From contig JBEKZL010000333.1 in NCBI GenBank assembly GCA_049509915.1, forward strand, positions 1 through 6,919: a DNA stretch of 6,919 nucleotides. The letters run 5' to 3'. The translations under genes and the position numbers were made by a program. Shown here in pieces: positions 1 through 5,505 of this stretch (position 1 is the stretch's first letter; every line of letters starts with the position of its first letter). The DNA comes from JBEKYD01 sp049509915 (GTDB taxonomy: Bacteria > Acidobacteriota > Terriglobia > Bryobacterales > Bryobacteraceae). Under the pieces are notes generated by a model. It was not told the origin of the DNA and ran no database searches. It saw nothing but the letters and a program-made list of their open reading frames with translations.

Positions 1-125
1 TCGACGCTTTCTCCAAGCACTGCCTGCTAGAAGGCGTGGATGAACTTGGTTACATTCTGAACCAGGCCGGCGCGATTGAGGAGTATGAGAAGTCGCACCC
101 GGCGCCGATTGATGCGCTGGCGTAG
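1..125 (+). CDS. leuD: 3-isopropylmalate dehydratase small subunit, C-terminal end (partial)
   Basis: This is the last 40 residues and stop (TAG at 123-125) of a gene that begins upstream of the window; the reading frame starts with the codon at 3-5. The peptide carries DAFSKHCLLEGVDELGYIL followed by an AIEEYE segment, which is the conserved C-terminal signature of LeuD. LeuD is the small, swivel-domain subunit of isopropylmalate isomerase; with the iron-sulfur subunit LeuC it interconverts 2- and 3-isopropylmalate in cytoplasmic leucine biosynthesis. A leuC gene would be expected upstream but is outside the window. The tail after the signature (SHPAPIDALA) is unremarkable. The same tail is partly repeated 256 bp downstream. 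Identification rests on the short motif alone but the match is distinctive. Confidence 0.85.
   Translation, partial: DAFSKHCLLEGVDELGYILNQAGAIEEYEKSHPAPIDALA
81..109 (+). repeat. Direct repeat copy 1, leuD 3' end
   Basis: These 29 bases, encoding EYEKSHPAP plus two bases of the next codon, recur exactly at 337-365, an offset of 256 bp. With one mismatch the match extends leftward to base 69. Upstream of that the two copies differ mainly at third codon positions. Confidence 0.85.
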
Positions 126-135
126 AATTAGACTC

Positions 136-372
136 ATGGAGAACTGGAGAGACCGGGTGAGCGTCAATCCTGCGATTTGCCACGTATCGTTCCCTGTTTC
201 CATCGAAGGCGCTAGCGAGACCAGCCAAATAGAGGCCGTTGGAAACGCCCTGTCTGTCCCCGCGTTCTCAAAACACTGTCTGATGGAAAGCGTGGACGAG
301 CTCGGATATATTCTGAACCGGGCGGGCGCGATTGACGAGTATGAGAAGTCGCACCCGGCGCCGATCCGATAA
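136..372 (+). pseudogene. Truncated LeuD-like paralogue tail (78-codon ORF)
   Basis: Reading from the ATG at 136 gives 78 residues. The last 37 (codons from 259 on) closely match the LeuD tail that ends at 125: PAFSKHCLMESVDELGYIL then AIDEYEKSHPAPI, and a new end, R-stop. By hand count 90 of 108 aligned bases agree with the first copy, and about 11 of the 18 differences are silent. The first 40 or so residues (MENWRDRVSVNPAICHVSF...) are not clearly recognisable; a stretch near VSIEGASETSQ might be worn LeuD sequence. There is no convincing ribosome binding site before 136, and the frame is also open upstream to a TTG at 76 inside leuD. LeuD is normally about 200 residues, so this cannot be a full enzyme subunit. 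It is most likely a remnant of a second leuD; a short expressed protein cannot be excluded. Confidence 0.6.
337..365 (+). repeat. Direct repeat copy 2, in the LeuD-like remnant
   Basis: Exact second copy of the 29 bases at 81-109. It sits at the very end of the truncated LeuD-like frame, whose stop codon follows at 370-372. Confidence 0.85.
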
Positions 373-412
373 GCCCACCTCGCACCGGTATCGGCGGAGG
401 GCGGCGCTGTTT

Positions 413-730
413 CTAAACGGGGGGAGCGCCGTACTCATTTACACCCTCTGTTCCCGGAAGAAAGCAAACCTCTATCAGATACCAGATACCCAGGAACGGG
501 ACAAGAGCTACTAATATGAACCACCCGCTGCGCCCTCTATCGTGGCACCGCTTAACATTCACAGCCAGCGTTGGGTAGAGCATGACGAACGCATAAATCA
601 CAGGCAGAACGAAGCTCTCCGATTTAGCCCCAACCACCAGGAGGCATACGTAAACCACAAGGTAAGGGACGAAATAGCCCCACCACTGCGCGCGCGTAAT
701 ACGTCCCGCAAACGAGAACAGGAGATTCAA
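413..730 (-). CDS. DUF805 family inner membrane protein
   Basis: A 105-residue protein with the complete DUF805 pattern. An N-terminal FSFAGRITRAQWW motif (residues 5-17) is followed by predicted membrane segments at about 18-35, 40-56 and 70-90. The cytoplasmic signature RCHDRGRSGW (61-70) precedes the last membrane segment, and the FLPGTEGVNEYG tail (90-101) follows it. The family is common in bacteria, often as single small genes, and has no established biochemical role. The only in-frame start near the domain is TTG at 730-728, with no visible Shine-Dalgarno. An ATG at 743-741 is in another frame; a length change in the run of five A (plus strand 729-733) could join them, so a start-proximal frameshift or a sequencing error is possible. 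It is convergent with the LeuD-like remnant and 136 bp downstream of the HAD gene, so it may have its own promoter. Confidence 0.85.
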   Translation of the reverse strand: MNLLFSFAGRITRAQWWGYFVPYLVVYVCLLVVGAKSESFVLPVIYAFVMLYPTLAVNVKRCHDRGRSGWFILVALVPFLGIWYLIEVCFLPGTEGVNEYGAPPV

Positions 731-781
731 AAAGGGCGGACATGGATTGAGTTTATCAGACCTTGTTAAAGGTAACCGGAT

Positions 782-812
782 ATTATGCCCTCAATATGTG
801 GTGTCGGCGCAA
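782..812 (-). promoter_or_regulatory. Weak candidate promoter for the DUF805 gene
   Basis: On the minus strand a CATAAT (-10 like, plus 787-782) follows TTGCGC (-35 like, plus 812-807) with a 19-base spacer, longer than the optimal 17. It would give a leader of about 45 bases before the TTG start. The rest of the gap between the DUF805 and HAD genes (731-866) shows no gene and no clear terminator hairpin with a T run. Confidence 0.2.
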
Positions 813-866
813 ACTCCCCGGAAGAAGCCAACGCTCACTATGGAATTTCCGCCCCGCCCCGCCACC

Positions 867-1553
867 CTAGAATATGTCGCGCAGGCGGGCGAACTCTTCC
901 ACCACCATCAAGGTCCCGGCGCCCGGCCGGAGATCCTGTTTTTCCAGCACCCAGGTGTGCGCGTGCGGCACGAAGACCGCGTTCAATCCGGCTTCGAGCG
1001 CGGGGTTGACGTCGGACTTCGGGCTGTTGCCGATCATCCACGTCAGTGCCGGATCCATCCGGCGCTCTTCCACCAGCCGGCGATACGCGGCGGTGTCTTT
1101 CTCCTTCACCACTTGCGTGAAATGAAAATAGCCTCCCAGCCCGCTGCGGTCGATCTTCAACGTCTGCTCTTCGGGATGTCCCTTGGTGAACAGCGTCAGC
1201 TCATGCCGCTCGCAAAGATACGCCAGTGTCTCCGGCACGCCTTCGATCACTTGCATCGGGCATTCCAGTATCCGCTCGGCGAAAGCCATCGCAGTCCTGA
1301 GGTCGGTTTCTTTCACCTCGCGCTCCACCAGCCGCCGGTAACATTCGCCGAGATTGCGCCCGAAGTTGAGCGAGCCGTACCCGTGGGTGCGGGCGTTGAC
1401 CAACTCGATCGAATCCAGGACGTCGCGGATCTCGTGCGGCGTCATCGACGAGTGATCCAGAAACTGACAGAATTCCTCGAAGGCTTCTTCGAAGTAGATG
1501 TTGTTTTCCCAAAGCGTGTCGTCGGCGTCGATAATCAGGAATTGGCGCGTCAT
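867..1553 (-). CDS. HAD-superfamily hydrolase, likely a small-molecule phosphatase
   Basis: A 228-residue soluble protein with all four HAD motifs. Motif I is IIDADDTLW, with nucleophile D9 and general acid D11. Motif II is T123 in LTLFTKG, and motif III is probably K150 (VVKEK). Motif IV is IGNSPKSDVNPA, where N176 takes the first acidic position and D181 the metal-binding one. A helical cap of about 85 residues lies between motifs I and II, as in subfamily I enzymes of the COG1011 type that dephosphorylate nucleotides or sugar phosphates; the substrate cannot be read from sequence. The ATG at 1553 was chosen because the motif begins within ten residues and GAGGA precedes it by 7 bases. The ATG overlaps the TGA of the TonB gene (ATGA, 1553-1550), so translation is probably coupled. 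Third gene of the LON-TonB-HAD operon. Confidence 0.9.
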   Translation of the reverse strand: MTRQFLIIDADDTLWENNIYFEEAFEEFCQFLDHSSMTPHEIRDVLDSIELVNARTHGYGSLNFGRNLGECYRRLVEREVKETDLRTAMAFAERILECPMQVIEGVPETLAYLCERHELTLFTKGHPEEQTLKIDRSGLGGYFHFTQVVKEKDTAAYRRLVEERRMDPALTWMIGNSPKSDVNPALEAGLNAVFVPHAHTWVLEKQDLRPGAGTLMVVEEFARLRDIF

Positions 1554-3013
1554 CGGGCTGTCCTCGGGGCCAGGTGGAAGGGCACTTCGAAGACCGCGTC
1601 CACCTCCACCGGCGCCTTGTCCCGCAGCGCGGGAGTGAACTTCCATTTTGCCAGCGCTTCGGCCGCGGCCGCGTCCAGGCGCCCGTCCAGCCGCTGCAGC
1701 AACTCCACCGAATCCACGCTGCCGTCGGTGCGGATTACGGCGAACAGGCGCACAGTTCCTTCCACGCCTTGTTCGGCCGCGGTCCGCACGTATTTCGGGT
1801 CCACCAGGCGCAGCGGCTCCGGCGGCCGGATGTCCCCCTGCGTGCGCGGTCCCCGTTCCGCGAACCATACCAGCCAGCTTCCCGAGTAGCTGGTTAGATT
1901 CGGCATTTGAATCGCCATGCTATACGTCTCCCTTCCGGCCAGGCGGGCGTCCGGAACGCCGGCCACGCGGGCCGCATGCACCTGCCTTCCGACAGTCGTC
2001 ATGCCTGCGACCAAGCCGCCCGGCCGCAAAGCGTCCAGCAGGGCCTTCCGCGGATCGGGCCCCAATCCGGCCACCAGGGTGGGCGCGGGATCGCGCTCGC
2101 CGCTGTGCGCGGAAAGATCCGGCACCACCACCTTGGCATCGTTGGGCGTGGCCGCCGCACCCTCCGCCCGCGGATGCGGCCCACCCGAAAAGCCCGCGTC
2201 GTGCGACCCCGGCAGCTTGGGAATCTCCACCATCCGCGCCGGGTTCAAGCCGGCGATGACCAGCTCCGGCTCGGGTGCGGCCCGAATCGTGGCCGGCTCC
2301 GGCGGCGCCTCCGTCAAGCCGGCCGCCACATCGGCTTTCCTGGCCCGCTCCGGCGGCGGCTGAAATCGGTTGGGCAGGCGCGGCATAGCGATCGCGGGCA
2401 GTGGCGCGGCAATCGCCGGAGCTTCCGGCAACTCCAGAGCGGGCGCCCGCTTTTCCCGCCTGGCCGGCGCGGTAAACGGCAACGGCTTCGGGCGGTTAAG
2501 CTCCAACTTCATTGCCAATGCCCCGATGCGCGGTCTGAAATCCAGCTTGGGAGCTTCCGGCAATGCCGTCGCCCGCCGCCGCTCGACGCGCTCGGGCGGA
2601 GGCGCAAACGCCTTCACGGGCTTGGGCGGCAATGGCGAAGCCGCCAGCAGGTTGGGAAGCGGCAGCGGCTTCGGAAGCTCAATTTTGGGCTCCGGCGCGC
2701 GGATCAATTGCGGCGCTCCGGGCCTTTCCTTCGGCCCCGCCACGATAGGCTGCGCGAACCGCTTCGCCGCGCGCGGCGCTTGCGCGCGCGCCGTCTTCAT
2801 GGCGGGTTTCACGTTGGGCAGGCGATTCCGCAGGTTGTACCACACCAGGTGAGTTTCGTACGGGCGAACCTGGGCGTCGTACAATGGCCGGGGCTTCTCG
2901 CCCTCCAGGCCATGGCTCGCCAGCACCAGCCAGGTCAGCACGGCACTGTGCAAACCGGCGGAAAACGCAAACGAAGTCACGCTGTGGCTAACCGGACGGC
3001 TGCGCCGCGGCAT
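1550..3013 (-). CDS. TonB-family energy transducer with long proline-rich linker
   Basis: A 487-residue protein. A short basic N-terminus (MPRRSRPVSH) precedes one membrane segment at about 13-33 (SFAFSAGLHSAVLTWLVLA), which would anchor it in the inner membrane. A Pro/Ala/Lys/Arg-rich stretch of roughly 270 residues with recurring LPEAP and LPKPLP motifs would span the periplasm. A non-repetitive block at 361-401 contains QMPNLTSYSGSW. The TonB C-terminal domain is at about 402-481: KYVRTAAEQGVEGTVRL, IRTDGSVDSVELLQ, LDAAAAEALAKWKFTPA, then VFEVPF. TonB proteins couple the proton-motive force, through ExbB/ExbD, to outer-membrane transporters; none of these partners is in the window, so its target is unknown. 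It is about twice the length of E. coli TonB (239 residues). Its ATG is 3 bases after the LON gene stop and its TGA overlaps the HAD start. Confidence 0.88.
   Translation of the reverse strand: MPRRSRPVSHSVTSFAFSAGLHSAVLTWLVLASHGLEGEKPRPLYDAQVRPYETHLVWYNLRNRLPNVKPAMKTARAQAPRAAKRFAQPIVAGPKERPGAPQLIRAPEPKIELPKPLPLPNLLAASPLPPKPVKAFAPPPERVERRRATALPEAPKLDFRPRIGALAMKLELNRPKPLPFTAPARREKRAPALELPEAPAIAAPLPAIAMPRLPNRFQPPPERARKADVAAGLTEAPPEPATIRAAPEPELVIAGLNPARMVEIPKLPGSHDAGFSGGPHPRAEGAAATPNDAKVVVPDLSAHSGERDPAPTLVAGLGPDPRKALLDALRPGGLVAGMTTVGRQVHAARVAGVPDARLAGRETYSMAIQMPNLTSYSGSWLVWFAERGPRTQGDIRPPEPLRLVDPKYVRTAAEQGVEGTVRLFAVIRTDGSVDSVELLQRLDGRLDAAAAEALAKWKFTPALRDKAPVEVDAVFEVPFHLAPRTAR
1561..1565 (-). promoter_or_regulatory. 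Shine-Dalgarno of the HAD gene
   Basis: GAGGA on the minus strand, 7 bases before the ATG at 1553. It lies inside the end of the TonB coding region. It decides the start against the longer open frame that continues upstream to 1868. Confidence 0.7.
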
Positions 3014-3016
3014 CGG

Positions 3017-3646
3017 TCAGTGCCCCGGATGCTTTCCGGCAAAGCCGTTGGTCGGCGCGATGCTCTTGACCTTTTCGATGCGCTGCTGCCGTGGAACGTA
3101 GCGCGAGAAGTATTGGTTCAGCTCCCGGAGACGGCCGGCTTCGGACCGCTGCCGCAGCAGACTGTGCAAGAAGTCGAGATCGGGCAGGTCCCGCGCCAGT
3201 TGAAAACTGATCTGCGGATCGCTCAGGTCCGCCTCGCCCCGGTCGCGCGGCGATTCCAGTTTGCTCATTTCCACGAAGTACGCGATGGCCTGTTGCCGCA
3301 GTTCTTCGGGCACCGGCGTGAAATCGTCGTCGTCGAAATAGCGCACCTCGGCCCGCAAGACCTCCAGTTCCTGGTCGAGGGAGCCCACTTCGAAGCGGCG
3401 CTGGCCGCGCGTCAGAATGTCCATGCGTCCATCGGCGTAGGTCTGCACCAGCTTTTCCACCGTGACCGTGCAGCCCGCATTCACAATCCCGTTGGCCCTC
3501 GCCAGCACCACCCCAAACTCGGAAGCGCCGGCGATCGCCTCCGTCACCATCTTCTTGTAGCGTTCCTCGAAAATGTGCAGCGGCAGGGCGGTCCGGGGAA
3601 AGACCACCACTTCCAGCGGGAACAACGGGATCAGCGCGGCGGCCAT
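3017..3646 (-). CDS. Stand-alone LON substrate-binding domain protein
   Basis: With the ATG at 3646 the product has 209 residues and begins MAAALIPLFPLEVVVFP. The LON-domain hallmark IPLFPLEVVVFP is at 6-17, LPLHIFEERY at 21-30, and GRMDILTRGQRRFEV at 73-87; a helical C-terminal half (about 115-195) follows. In Lon protease this domain recognises substrates, but here no AAA+ ATPase or protease part follows, so it belongs to the small LON-only proteins found across bacteria, whose role is not settled. An in-frame ATG at 3715 would add 23 residues (MPVPLLSGKVHIVGFGL...) with no family counterpart, and the best promoter lies inside that extension, so the shorter form is preferred. First gene of the minus-strand operon; TonB starts 3 bases after its TGA. 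Confidence 0.88.
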   Translation of the reverse strand: MAAALIPLFPLEVVVFPRTALPLHIFEERYKKMVTEAIAGASEFGVVLARANGIVNAGCTVTVEKLVQTYADGRMDILTRGQRRFEVGSLDQELEVLRAEVRYFDDDDFTPVPEELRQQAIAYFVEMSKLESPRDRGEADLSDPQISFQLARDLPDLDFLHSLLRQRSEAGRLRELNQYFSRYVPRQQRIEKVKSIAPTNGFAGKHPGH

Positions 3647-3652
3647 GGTACC

Positions 3653-3681
3653 ATTATGGCGTTTCAGGCCAAACCCGACAA
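3653..3681 (-). promoter_or_regulatory. Sigma70-like promoter of the LON-TonB-HAD operon
   Basis: On the minus strand TTGTCG (plus 3681-3676, 4 of 6 to the -35 consensus) and CATAAT (plus 3658-3653, 5 of 6 to the -10 consensus) are separated by exactly 17 bases. Transcription would start about 7 bases past the -10, at or within a base or two of the ATG at 3646. No Shine-Dalgarno is visible before this ATG, which agrees with a leaderless message. The rest of the divergent gap (3647-3756) must also hold the SDR promoter, for which I see no strong match. Confidence 0.5.
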
Positions 3682-3756
3682 TGTGTACTTTGCCGCTTAG
3701 TAGTGGGACAGGCATCGCGGCCTGCCGGCCCTCCCCGCCAGTGAGTTCGCCCCGCC

Positions 3757-4530
3757 ATGCGGATTGATGGTAAGGTCGCGTTCATCACCGGTGCTTCCGG
3801 CGGCATCGGCGCAGCCTGCGCCGCAGAGTTCGCGCGTGCCGGAGCCCGGCTGGCGCTGTCGGCCCGCTCCGCCGAAGGTCTGGCACGGAGCGACCCGGGA
3901 GGCGCCCTGCTTCTACCCGGCGACCTCACCCAGGACGACGCCCGCCGCCAGGCCGTCGCTCGCGCCATCGACCGCTTCGGCCAAATCGACATCCTGATCA
4001 ATAATGCCGGCGTAGGCGCCTATGGTCCCTCTTTTGCCGCGCCCCTGGACGAGACACGCCGCATGATGGAGCTGAATTTCTTCGCGCCGCTGGCCCTGGC
4101 CCAGTTGGTCGCGCCCGAAATGCGCGCCCGCCGCTGCGGCACCATCGTGAACGTCGGCTCCATCGGCGGTAAGGTTACGTTGCCCTGGATGACGCTCTAC
4201 TGCGCTTCGAAATATGCCCTGGCCGGCTGGACCGACGGCCTGCGTATGGAACTGGCCCGCGACGGTGTACACACGCTGCTGGTCTGCCCCGGTTACGTGG
4301 TCACCGGCTTTCAACAGCACGTGCTGGGCGGCGGTCCGCCACCGGCCGTGGTGCGCGCCCGCCGTTTCGCCATCACCGCCGCCGAATGCGCCCGCGCCAT
4401 TCGCCGCGGAGTGGAACGCGATGCCCGCACCGTGGTCGCGCCGCCCTCGGGCTGGCTGCTCGTACTGGCCGCGCGCCTGGCGCCGGCCCTGGTGCACGGC
4501 CGCATGGCGCGAATGCTCGGTGCCTTATGA
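3757..4530 (+). CDS. Classical short-chain dehydrogenase/reductase (SDR)
   Basis: A 257-residue Rossmann-fold oxidoreductase. The nucleotide-binding motif TGASGGIG is at 11-18, D56 in the GDL segment contacts the adenine side, and NNAG is at 82-85. The catalytic tetrad is complete: N107, S135, Y148 and K152 (YCASK). PGYVVTGF at 178-185 follows. R35-S-A-R in the second strand region suggests NADP(H) preference, an inference only. The substrate is unknown; the overall form resembles SDRs assigned to fatty acyl, sugar or steroid-like ketones. The C-terminal 40 residues are hydrophobic (SGWLLVLAARLAPALV), perhaps a membrane-associated helix. The ATG at 3757 is placed as usual, six codons before the first strand; the ribosome binding site is weak. 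Its TGA overlaps the shikimate kinase ATG, implying cotranscription, although the two reactions have no obvious link. Confidence 0.9.
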   Translation: MRIDGKVAFITGASGGIGAACAAEFARAGARLALSARSAEGLARSDPGGALLLPGDLTQDDARRQAVARAIDRFGQIDILINNAGVGAYGPSFAAPLDETRRMMELNFFAPLALAQLVAPEMRARRCGTIVNVGSIGGKVTLPWMTLYCASKYALAGWTDGLRMELARDGVHTLLVCPGYVVTGFQQHVLGGGPPPAVVRARRFAITAAECARAIRRGVERDARTVVAPPSGWLLVLAARLAPALVHGRMARMLGAL

Positions 4531-5057
4531 ACCTTCGCCTCAAGCGCACTCCCGGCATCTACCTGGTCGGCTTCATGGGCAGCGGCAAGTCCACCGTCGG
4601 CCGCCTGCTCGCCGACCGGATCGGCTGGCCGTTCTTCGATCTCGACGAGGAAATCGAAGCCCGCGAGCGCACTCCCATCGCCGACATCTTCGCCACCCGC
4701 GGCGAAGCCGAATTCCGCCGCATCGAAGCCGCTGCGCTCGCCCGTCACGTGCGTGCCGTGGAAACCGGCCGCCCCGCCGTCATGGCCCTCGGCGGCGGAG
4801 CTTTCGTCTCACCCTCCAATCGCGACCTGTTGTTCCAAAACGGCGTCACCATCTGGCTCGATTGCCCCTTCTCCATCGTCGAACAGCGCGTCCGCCAGGC
4901 CACTCACCGCCCCTTGGCCCGCAACCCCGAACAGTTCGCCGCGCTCTACCAAGCCCGTCGCGATGTCTATCGCCTGGCCGAGATCCATGTTTCAGTAGAA
5001 GGCGACGACCCGTCCCTCGCCGTCGAGCAGATACTGGGCCATCCGCTCATGAAGTAG
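4527..5057 (+). CDS. aroK: Shikimate kinase
   Basis: A 176-residue P-loop kinase of normal family length that phosphorylates shikimate at the 3-OH using ATP in the cytoplasm, the fifth step of chorismate synthesis. The Walker A motif GFMGSGKST spans 15-23. D38 and D40 (FFDLDEEIE) fit the Mg2+/shikimate-binding DxD. The R58-G-E-x-x-F-R64 region (ATRGEAEFRRIE) binds shikimate, as does GGGA at 89-92. THRPL with R128 is in the LID loop. RRDVY at 144-148 is the conserved arginine segment near the C-terminus. The ATG at 4527 overlaps the SDR stop (ATGA), and the protein starts nine residues before the first strand, as expected. No other aro gene is in the window. All catalytic motifs are intact, so it should be functional. 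Confidence 0.95.
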   Translation: MNLRLKRTPGIYLVGFMGSGKSTVGRLLADRIGWPFFDLDEEIEARERTPIADIFATRGEAEFRRIEAAALARHVRAVETGRPAVMALGGGAFVSPSNRDLLFQNGVTIWLDCPFSIVEQRVRQATHRPLARNPEQFAALYQARRDVYRLAEIHVSVEGDDPSLAVEQILGHPLMK

Positions 5058-5099
5058 CGGCTGAGGTAGTTGTCCGCTTCGAATCGCGTGGGAATCGGA

Positions 5100-5120
5100 T
5101 GTATATTCGAAGCAGATACA
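5100..5120 (+). promoter_or_regulatory. Possible promoter/operator before the antitoxin gene
   Basis: TGTAT (5100-5104) and ATACA (5116-5120) form an inverted repeat with an 11-base spacer immediately before the ATG at 5122. TATATT at 5102-5107 could serve as a -10. Antitoxins of the AbrB/MazE fold commonly repress their own promoter through such palindromes, so this could be an operator, but the arms are short. A palindromic TTCGAA occurs at 5078-5083 and again at 5106-5111. Confidence 0.3.
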
Positions 5121-5121
5121 A

Positions 5122-5505
5122 ATGCGAAACGCAACCACGGTTTCAAAATGGGGCAACAGCCTGGCGGTGCGGATTCCGCAGGCAATCGCCAAAGGGGCGA
5201 GCCTCAATGAGGGAGATTGTGCGGCGCTGGCCATCGCGAGCGATGGCGCCATCGTTCCGCGCCCAACCCGGCGAAGGTACGAGTTGTCGGCGCTTGTCTC
5301 CCGTATCGCCCCAACCAATCGTCACAAGGAGACGGACTGGGGAAATCCGCAAGGCGGGGAATCCTGGTGCTGGAAGATCCAGTCATTTCGGCAACTGCCG
5401 CACGAGTTGGGAAGACACCGGCACAGGTTCTGCTGGCATGGGCGGTCGGGCGCGCGTTTAACGAAATCAATCGCATTCAAACCAGGCAGAGGCTCAATGA
5501 AGTAG
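5122..5505 (+). CDS. mazE: MazE/PemI-type antitoxin with read-through tail
   Basis: The 127-residue frame falls in two parts. Residues 1-82 are a recognisable AbrB-fold antitoxin: TVSKWGNSLAVRIPQAIA (6-23) is the DNA-binding half, and RRRYELSALVSRI (50-62), PTNRHKETDWG (64-74) and a GGESW end (78-82) match the toxin-binding tail of MazE/PemI proteins, which normally stop just after such a W. Here there is no stop; residues 83-127 (CWKIQSFRQLP...) are an out-of-frame reading of an aldo/keto reductase remnant and are rich in Arg, His and Trp. No MazF/PemK toxin gene follows, although these normally overlap or abut the antitoxin. Conclusion: an orphan antitoxin whose 3' end and toxin were lost by deletion. 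The first 82 residues could still fold and bind DNA. The start is supported by family alignment; no strong ribosome binding site is visible. Confidence 0.7.
   Translation: MRNATTVSKWGNSLAVRIPQAIAKGASLNEGDCAALAIASDGAIVPRPTRRRYELSALVSRIAPTNRHKETDWGNPQGGESWCWKIQSFRQLPHELGRHRHRFCWHGRSGARLTKSIAFKPGRGSMK

Noticed and set aside
359..396. Inverted repeat CGCCGAT / ATCGGCG between the LeuD-like remnant and DUF805
   Set aside because: Seven-base arms with a 24-base loop and no T run on either side; not a convincing terminator.
1554..1868. N-terminal extension of the HAD frame up to 1868
   Set aside because: The extra 105 residues are Gly/Arg/Ala-rich shadow of the TonB domain; the GAGGA site and ATGA overlap support the start at 1553.
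747..1889. 380-codon plus-strand frame opposite the HAD gene
   Set aside because: It covers the antisense of a gene with all HAD motifs and shows no recognisable domain.
1907..3700. 597-codon open frame on the plus strand opposite TonB and LON
   Set aside because: Its product is a low-complexity Arg/Gln/Gly/Pro sequence without motifs, typical of the antisense of GC-rich Pro/Ala coding DNA; both minus-strand genes have clear domains.
3647..3715. Longer LON protein starting at 3715
   Set aside because: The added 23 residues have no family counterpart, and the best promoter falls inside them; kept only as an alternative.
4386..4526. Upstream extension of the shikimate kinase frame
   Set aside because: It overlaps the SDR coding region and reads as Arg/Pro/Gly-rich shadow sequence; the ATG at 4527 fits the family length.
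5217..5357. Front part of the frame that holds the reductase remnant
   Set aside because: Before about 5358 this frame is only a shadow of the antitoxin gene and has no reductase similarity.
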